Origin: CAZNSX01 sp964575845
Lineage (GTDB): Bacteria; UBA8248; CAZNSX01
Assembly: GCA_964575845.1 (NCBI GenBank)
Contig: CAZNSX010000002.1
Span: 434,001-498,000, forward strand
DNA length: 64,000 bases
Reading direction: 5' to 3'
Shown: positions 60,408 to 64,000 of the stretch, in pieces
Layout of the letters: the number at the start of each line of letters is the position of its first letter
Position numbering within the stretch: the stretch's first letter is position 1
The notes under the pieces: generated by a model
Seen by the model: the letters and a program-made list of their open reading frames with translations, nothing else
What the model was told of the DNA's origin: nothing
Database searches by the model: none
Made by a program: the position numbers and the translations under genes

Positions 60408-61472
60408 ATGAATAAAGGCCCAGATATATCGCGTACAATCGCCCTCATCGGACCTCCTGATGAAGTGGCGGCAAGAGCCGTAAGGGAGCGGCTGGATAGC
60501 CTCACAAAGCCACAGGGAAGCCTGGGGCTCCTGGAAGAGCTTCTGGTGGGTCTGGCCGCGGCGCAGGGTTCGGCCCCTCCCAGGATGGAGCGAAAGGTAA
60601 TCCTCACCTTTGCTGCTGACCACGGGGTTGCCGGTGAGGGCGTGAGCGCTTATCCAAAAGAAGTGACCGCCCAGATGGTCTATAATTTCCTGAAGGGCGG
60701 CGCCTGCATCAACGTGCTGGCCAGGGCTGCGGGCGCAGAGATAAAGGTGATAGACATGGGTGTGGAGCGCGATTTGAGCGGCGAGGCCTCCCTAGAACAT
60801 CTCGCCATAGGCCCTGGCACAAAGAATATGACTCTCGGCCCCGCCATGAGCCGCGAGGAGGCCGAAAGGGCTCTCTCGGCGGGGATAGAGCTTGCCCAAG
60901 GCTGTGCCGGCGAGGGGTTTCACGTTATAGGCGTCGGCGATATGGGTATCGCCAACACCACCTCGGCGAGCGCCATCACTGCCGCCCTGACGGGACGTCC
61001 CGCAGGGGAAGTTGTAGGGGCGGGGACAGGGGTGCGGGGGGAGGCGCTTGCAAAAAAGGTGGCCACCGTGGAGCGGGCGCTCCGGGTGAACAGGCCAGAC
61101 GGGCGGGATGGTCTCGATGTCCTCTCCAAGGTCGGTGGCTTTGAGATAGGCGGTATCGCAGGGGCGATCCTGGGCGCAGCGGCGCACAGGGTTCCTGTCC
61201 TCCTGGACGGTTTTGTCACAGGAGCCGCAGCACTCATCGCCCTTTCCCTGGCTCCCCATGCCATGCCCTATGTTTTTCCCTCACACCTGTCGGCCGAGCC
61301 CGGACACGGGGCCCAGCTTCAAGGTTTCTCCCACAAGGCCCCCTTGAACATGGGGATGCGGCTCGGGGAAGGGACGGGCGCGGCTCTCTTCATGCAACTC
61401 TTGGAAGCAGGGGTGAAGGTCCTTAACGAGATGGCAACCTTCGGAGACGCGGGAGTCTCAGAGAAACTCTAG
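60408..61472 (+). CDS. cobT: Nicotinate-nucleotide:dimethylbenzimidazole phosphoribosyltransferase
   Basis: 354 aa, activates the lower ligand base for cobalamin assembly. LDSLTKPQGSLGLLEEL, FAADHGVAGEGVSAYPKEVT, GVGDMGIANTTSASAI, VLLDGFVTGAAAL, EPGHGAQL and RLGEGTGAALFMQLL with the catalytic Glu all match CobT/CobU. First gene of cobT-cobS-cobD-cobQ, under the structured leader. Confidence 0.96.
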   Translation: MNKGPDISRTIALIGPPDEVAARAVRERLDSLTKPQGSLGLLEELLVGLAAAQGSAPPRMERKVILTFAADHGVAGEGVSAYPKEVTAQMVYNFLKGGACINVLARAAGAEIKVIDMGVERDLSGEASLEHLAIGPGTKNMTLGPAMSREEAERALSAGIELAQGCAGEGFHVIGVGDMGIANTTSASAITAALTGRPAGEVVGAGTGVRGEALAKKVATVERALRVNRPDGRDGLDVLSKVGGFEIGGIAGAILGAAAHRVPVLLDGFVTGAAALIALSLAPHAMPYVFPSHLSAEPGHGAQLQGFSHKAPLNMGMRLGEGTGAALFMQLLEAGVKVLNEMATFGDAGVSEKL

Positions 61473-61488
61473 AGGAAGCCCGGTCCCC

Positions 61489-62235
61489 TTGACTTATCTT
61501 TTGAGGGCCATAAGTTTTCTCACAATCATTCCCCTATCCAGTAGCAAGGACGAGGGGGAGACGGACCCTGAAGCTCTCTCTCCGGCTGTCGGGTTTTTTC
61601 CCCTTGTAGGTCTCCTCCTGGGGGGGGTTTTGCTCCTTTTCAACTGGGTCCTCTTACCCCTCCTTCCTTCCTCTGCACTGGACGCCCTCATCCTCATCCT
61701 GCTGGTTTTCCTTACCGGAGGGCTTCATCTGGACGGGCTTGCCGACACGGTGGATGGCCTCTCGGGCGGCTACACTCCCGAGGATAGGCTCCGAATCATG
61801 AGGGATAGCCGCCTGGGCGCTTTGGGCGGCGCAGCTGTCGTCCTTGTCCTTCTGGCCAAATACGCTGCTCTGCGGGGGCTTTCCCCGCCGATGAGGGGCT
61901 GGGGGCTCCTGCTCTTCCCGGCCCTAGGCCGCTGGTCTATGAGCCTCCTTTGCTGGCGCTCGACCTATGCAAGGGCCGAGGGGGGAACGGGGAGGGCTTT
62001 CACCGAAGGAGTTCGGGCAAAGGATTTTCTTCTGGCAACCCTTCTATGCCTTCCCCTGTCCTTAGTGGGCCTCGGTCTGAGAGCCATTCTCATCTTTGCG
62101 GCTCTGGCGGCGGGGGCGCTCCTATTTGAAAGCTACACTCGTCGCCGCCTTGGAGGCTCTACAGGCGACACTTATGGTGCCGCCAACGAGGGGGGCGAGG
62201 TTCTCGCCCTCCTGGCTATGGGTTTTTACCAGTGA
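61489..62235 (+). CDS. cobS: Adenosylcobinamide-GDP ribazoletransferase (cobalamin synthase)
   Basis: 248 aa inner-membrane enzyme that joins adenosylcobinamide-GDP and alpha-ribazole. FLTIIPL, then FFPLVGLLLGG, GGLHLDGLADTVDGL (Mg-binding acidic motif), RLRIMRDSRLGALGG and GDTYGAANE are diagnostic, with several hydrophobic segments. Starts with TTG, GAGG about 12 bases upstream. Overlaps cobD by four bases. Confidence 0.94.
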   Translation: MTYLLRAISFLTIIPLSSSKDEGETDPEALSPAVGFFPLVGLLLGGVLLLFNWVLLPLLPSSALDALILILLVFLTGGLHLDGLADTVDGLSGGYTPEDRLRIMRDSRLGALGGAAVVLVLLAKYAALRGLSPPMRGWGLLLFPALGRWSMSLLCWRSTYARAEGGTGRAFTEGVRAKDFLLATLLCLPLSLVGLGLRAILIFAALAAGALLFESYTRRRLGGSTGDTYGAANEGGEVLALLAMGFYQ

Positions 62236-63353
62236 CAGAAGCTGAAATCCCTGGCGACCGACATGGGGGGAACGTCTGGCAACTTGCCGAGAGGCTCGGC
62301 GTGCCCCTGGAGGAAGTTCTGGATTTCAGCGCGAACATCAATCCCCTGGGCCCCCCCAAGGGGGTGAGGGGGGCCCTGAAAAAAGCATTATCTCAAGTTA
62401 TCCATTACCCAGAGCCCACCTACGAGAGGCTCAGGAAGGCCATCTGCCGCTACCTCAACGCTCCGGGGAACACTCCTCTTCATATCCTTTTAGGAAATGG
62501 CTCCTCAGAGCTTTTGCATTTTATCCCCTCCTTCCTTAAGCCTAGGTGCATCGCCTTCCCGGCTCCGGCCTTCAGCGAATATGAGAGATCTGCACGGGCC
62601 GCCGGGGCTAAGGCCCTGAAGATTATGGGGAATCCGGAGGATGGCTTCTCACCCAGGGAGGAAGAGCTGGCTCGGGCGGCTCGAGTGGCGGAGCTTCTTT
62701 TCCTTGCCAATCCCCAAAACCCCCAGGGCATGCTCCTTAGAGCGGAGCTTTTAGAACTGGCCCTCAGGGAGGCGGGGCGCTCCGGCTGCTGGGTGGTTCT
62801 GGATGAGGCCTTCATGGACTTTCTGCCCGAGCCATCCAGCCAAAGCCTGGTAGAGATGGCTTATCTGGGGAAGAAGGTTTTGGTGGTGAGGTCCTTCACC
62901 AAAATTTTTGCCCTCCCCGGCCTTCGCCTTGGCTACGTGGTAGGGCCGGAGATGCTTATCCAGGGTATGATTGGCCGTCGGCCCCCCTGGGCCGTGAACA
63001 GCCTTGCCCAGGCGGCCGCCCTCGCCGCCGTGGAGGATGGGGACTATCTGCTGAGAACCCGGAGGCTCATGGAGAGAGAGCGCCAATTTCTTGCCAAAGG
63101 CCTTAGGGCCATTGAAGGCCTCTTCCCTTACCCCTCACAGGCGAACTATCTCCTTGTTGAGCTCTCCTCCTTTGTCCCGTCGGCATCCACCCTGGCAGGA
63201 CGCCTGGCTTCAAAGGGGATTCTCATCCGGGATTTAAGCTGCATGGAGGGCCTGGGCTCAAGGTTTTTCCGCCTGGCCGTTAGGAGCCGGAGGGAAAATG
63301 AGAGGCTCCTCAGGGAGCTTGAGGGCGCTCTCAACGAAGGAGAGCTTCCGTGA
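62232..63353 (+). CDS. cobD: Threonine-phosphate decarboxylase (HisC-like PLP enzyme)
   Basis: 373 aa PLP enzyme supplying aminopropanol-phosphate for the cobalamin nucleotide loop. HGGN at the N-terminus, LDFSANINPLGPP, GNGSSELLHF, NPQNPQG, LDEAFMDF, and SFTKIFALPGLRLGY with the PLP Lys fit CobD and separate it from the HisC-like gene at 25 kb. Overlaps cobS at its start and cobQ at its stop. Confidence 0.92.
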   Translation: MTEAEIPGDRHGGNVWQLAERLGVPLEEVLDFSANINPLGPPKGVRGALKKALSQVIHYPEPTYERLRKAICRYLNAPGNTPLHILLGNGSSELLHFIPSFLKPRCIAFPAPAFSEYERSARAAGAKALKIMGNPEDGFSPREEELARAARVAELLFLANPQNPQGMLLRAELLELALREAGRSGCWVVLDEAFMDFLPEPSSQSLVEMAYLGKKVLVVRSFTKIFALPGLRLGYVVGPEMLIQGMIGRRPPWAVNSLAQAAALAAVEDGDYLLRTRRLMERERQFLAKGLRAIEGLFPYPSQANYLLVELSSFVPSASTLAGRLASKGILIRDLSCMEGLGSRFFRLAVRSRRENERLLRELEGALNEGELP

Positions 63354-64000
63354 TGGCAAGGGCCCTCATGGTTTTGGGAACCGGCTCCTTTGTGGGAAAG
63401 AGCATCCTTGTGGCCGCTCTATGTCGCATCTTCACCCAGGGCGGCTACAGGGTCAGGCCCTTCAAGGCGCAGAATATGGCCCTTAACTCCTTTGTCACCC
63501 CTGAGGGAGGAGAGATAGGAAGAGCCCAGGCAGTTCAGGCGAGGGCCTGCAGGGTTCTGCCGTCAGTCCTCATGAATCCCATCCTCCTCAAGCCCGCAGG
63601 GGAGGCCGGCTGCCAGGTGGTTGTCCTTGGGAAACCTCTGGCCCATATGGAGGCAAGGGATTACTTCCACTACAAGGAGAAGCTTCTTCCGGTGGTGGAG
63701 GACTCCCTGAGAGAGCTTGCCTCTCAGGGCGAGGTGCTCATCATGGAGGGGGCCGGCAGCCCGGCCGAGGTGAATTTAAAGGAGCATGACCTGGTGAATC
63801 TCAAGGCCGCCGAGCTCGCCGACGCACCTTGCCTTCTCGTGGGGGATATCGAAAGGGGGGGCGTATTTGCCTGGCTTCTCGGCACCTTGGACCTTCTGTT
63901 GCCCGGTGAAAGGGCGCGGGTTAAGGGGCTCATCATAAATAAATTCAGGGGAGACCCCGCGCTCCTGGAAGAAGGACTCAAGTTCCTGGAGGCCCGCTCT
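63353..64000 (+). CDS. cobQ: Cobyric acid synthase (N-terminal part)
   Basis: 216 codons; the gene runs off the right edge. N-terminal P-loop LMVLGTGSFVGKSILVAALCRIF, then RPFKAQNMALNS, IGRAQAVQARA, MNPILLKP, EGAGSPAEVNL and GDIERGGVFA match CobQ/CbiP, which amidates side chains of adenosylcobyrinic acid diamide. The P-loop reads GTGSFVGKS where GTSSxAGKS is usual. The C-terminal glutaminase domain is outside the window. Start overlaps the cobD stop by one base. Confidence 0.94.
   Translation, partial: MARALMVLGTGSFVGKSILVAALCRIFTQGGYRVRPFKAQNMALNSFVTPEGGEIGRAQAVQARACRVLPSVLMNPILLKPAGEAGCQVVVLGKPLAHMEARDYFHYKEKLLPVVEDSLRELASQGEVLIMEGAGSPAEVNLKEHDLVNLKAAELADAPCLLVGDIERGGVFAWLLGTLDLLLPGERARVKGLIINKFRGDPALLEEGLKFLEARS

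Noticed and set aside
1..64000. tRNA, rRNA, CRISPR arrays, intact insertion sequences or direct attachment-site repeats
   Set aside because: Looked for by eye on both strands; nothing with the needed repeats, transposase motifs or cloverleaf features was seen.

Overview
The window is a GC-rich, densely coded bacterial chromosome segment with no rRNA, tRNA or CRISPR that I could find. A Kdo-transferase (WaaA)-like gene points to a Gram-negative envelope. The futalosine menaquinone genes, TAXI-type TRAP transporter, hydantoinase/oxoprolinase pairs, class III CoA-transferase, amidohydrolases and a late cobalamin cluster fit an uncultured soil or sediment lineage of the deltaproteobacterial/NC10/Rokubacteria type. 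No marker here fixes the phylum, so that placement is inference.

Layout. 1-3.4 kb (minus): futalosine menaquinone operon mqnE-mqnA-mqnC plus a truncated amidohydrolase that is probably the aminodeoxyfutalosine deaminase. 3.4-14.2 kb: an SDR, a SPASM radical SAM enzyme with two surface-glycan transferases, a second radical SAM enzyme with a YjbQ protein, and on the minus strand a beta-hydroxyacid dehydrogenase, a short glucose-6-phosphate isomerase and a fused tandem NifH-like protein. 14.5-21.2 kb (plus): orphan E1 alpha/beta dehydrogenase, an amidohydrolase, and a carbohydrate-type ABC importer without its ATPase. 21.3-31.3 kb (minus): a complete dipeptide-type ABC importer followed by an aminotransferase, a ThDP enzyme, an OYE-type flavoenzyme and a TPR protein.

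31.7-38 kb: 2-hydroxyacid dehydrogenase, acyl-CoA dehydrogenase and cupin (minus), facing a solitary molybdenum hydroxylase large subunit (plus) that converges on a second beta-hydroxyacid dehydrogenase. 38-46.4 kb (plus): eight genes, acyl-CoA dehydrogenase, two MaoC halves, CoA-transferase, CitE-like lyase, Asp/Glu racemase and TAXI-TRAP transporter, read here as uptake and CoA-dependent cleavage of a small branched dicarboxylate. 46.5-57.7 kb (minus): two HyuA/HyuB pairs with an SDR, a class III aminotransferase/aminomutase and a Rossmann dehydrogenase. 57.7-59.2 kb: a poorly coding stretch with an integrase/FabK-like chimeric remnant. 59.2-64 kb (plus): panB, then cobT-cobS-cobD-cobQ; panB and cobT are each preceded by a structured leader with an intrinsic terminator.

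Most notable: (i) the 592-residue tandem NifH-like protein, whose halves have lost complementary ATPase residues: the first lacks the two Asp of the CDPKxD motif and the second lacks the signature Lys, which predicts one composite ATP site. (ii) The cobT leader with mutually exclusive terminator and antiterminator pairings but no recognisable B12 box. (iii) The same architecture at three unrelated transporters: a strong hairpin without a U-tract between the binding-protein gene and the permease gene.
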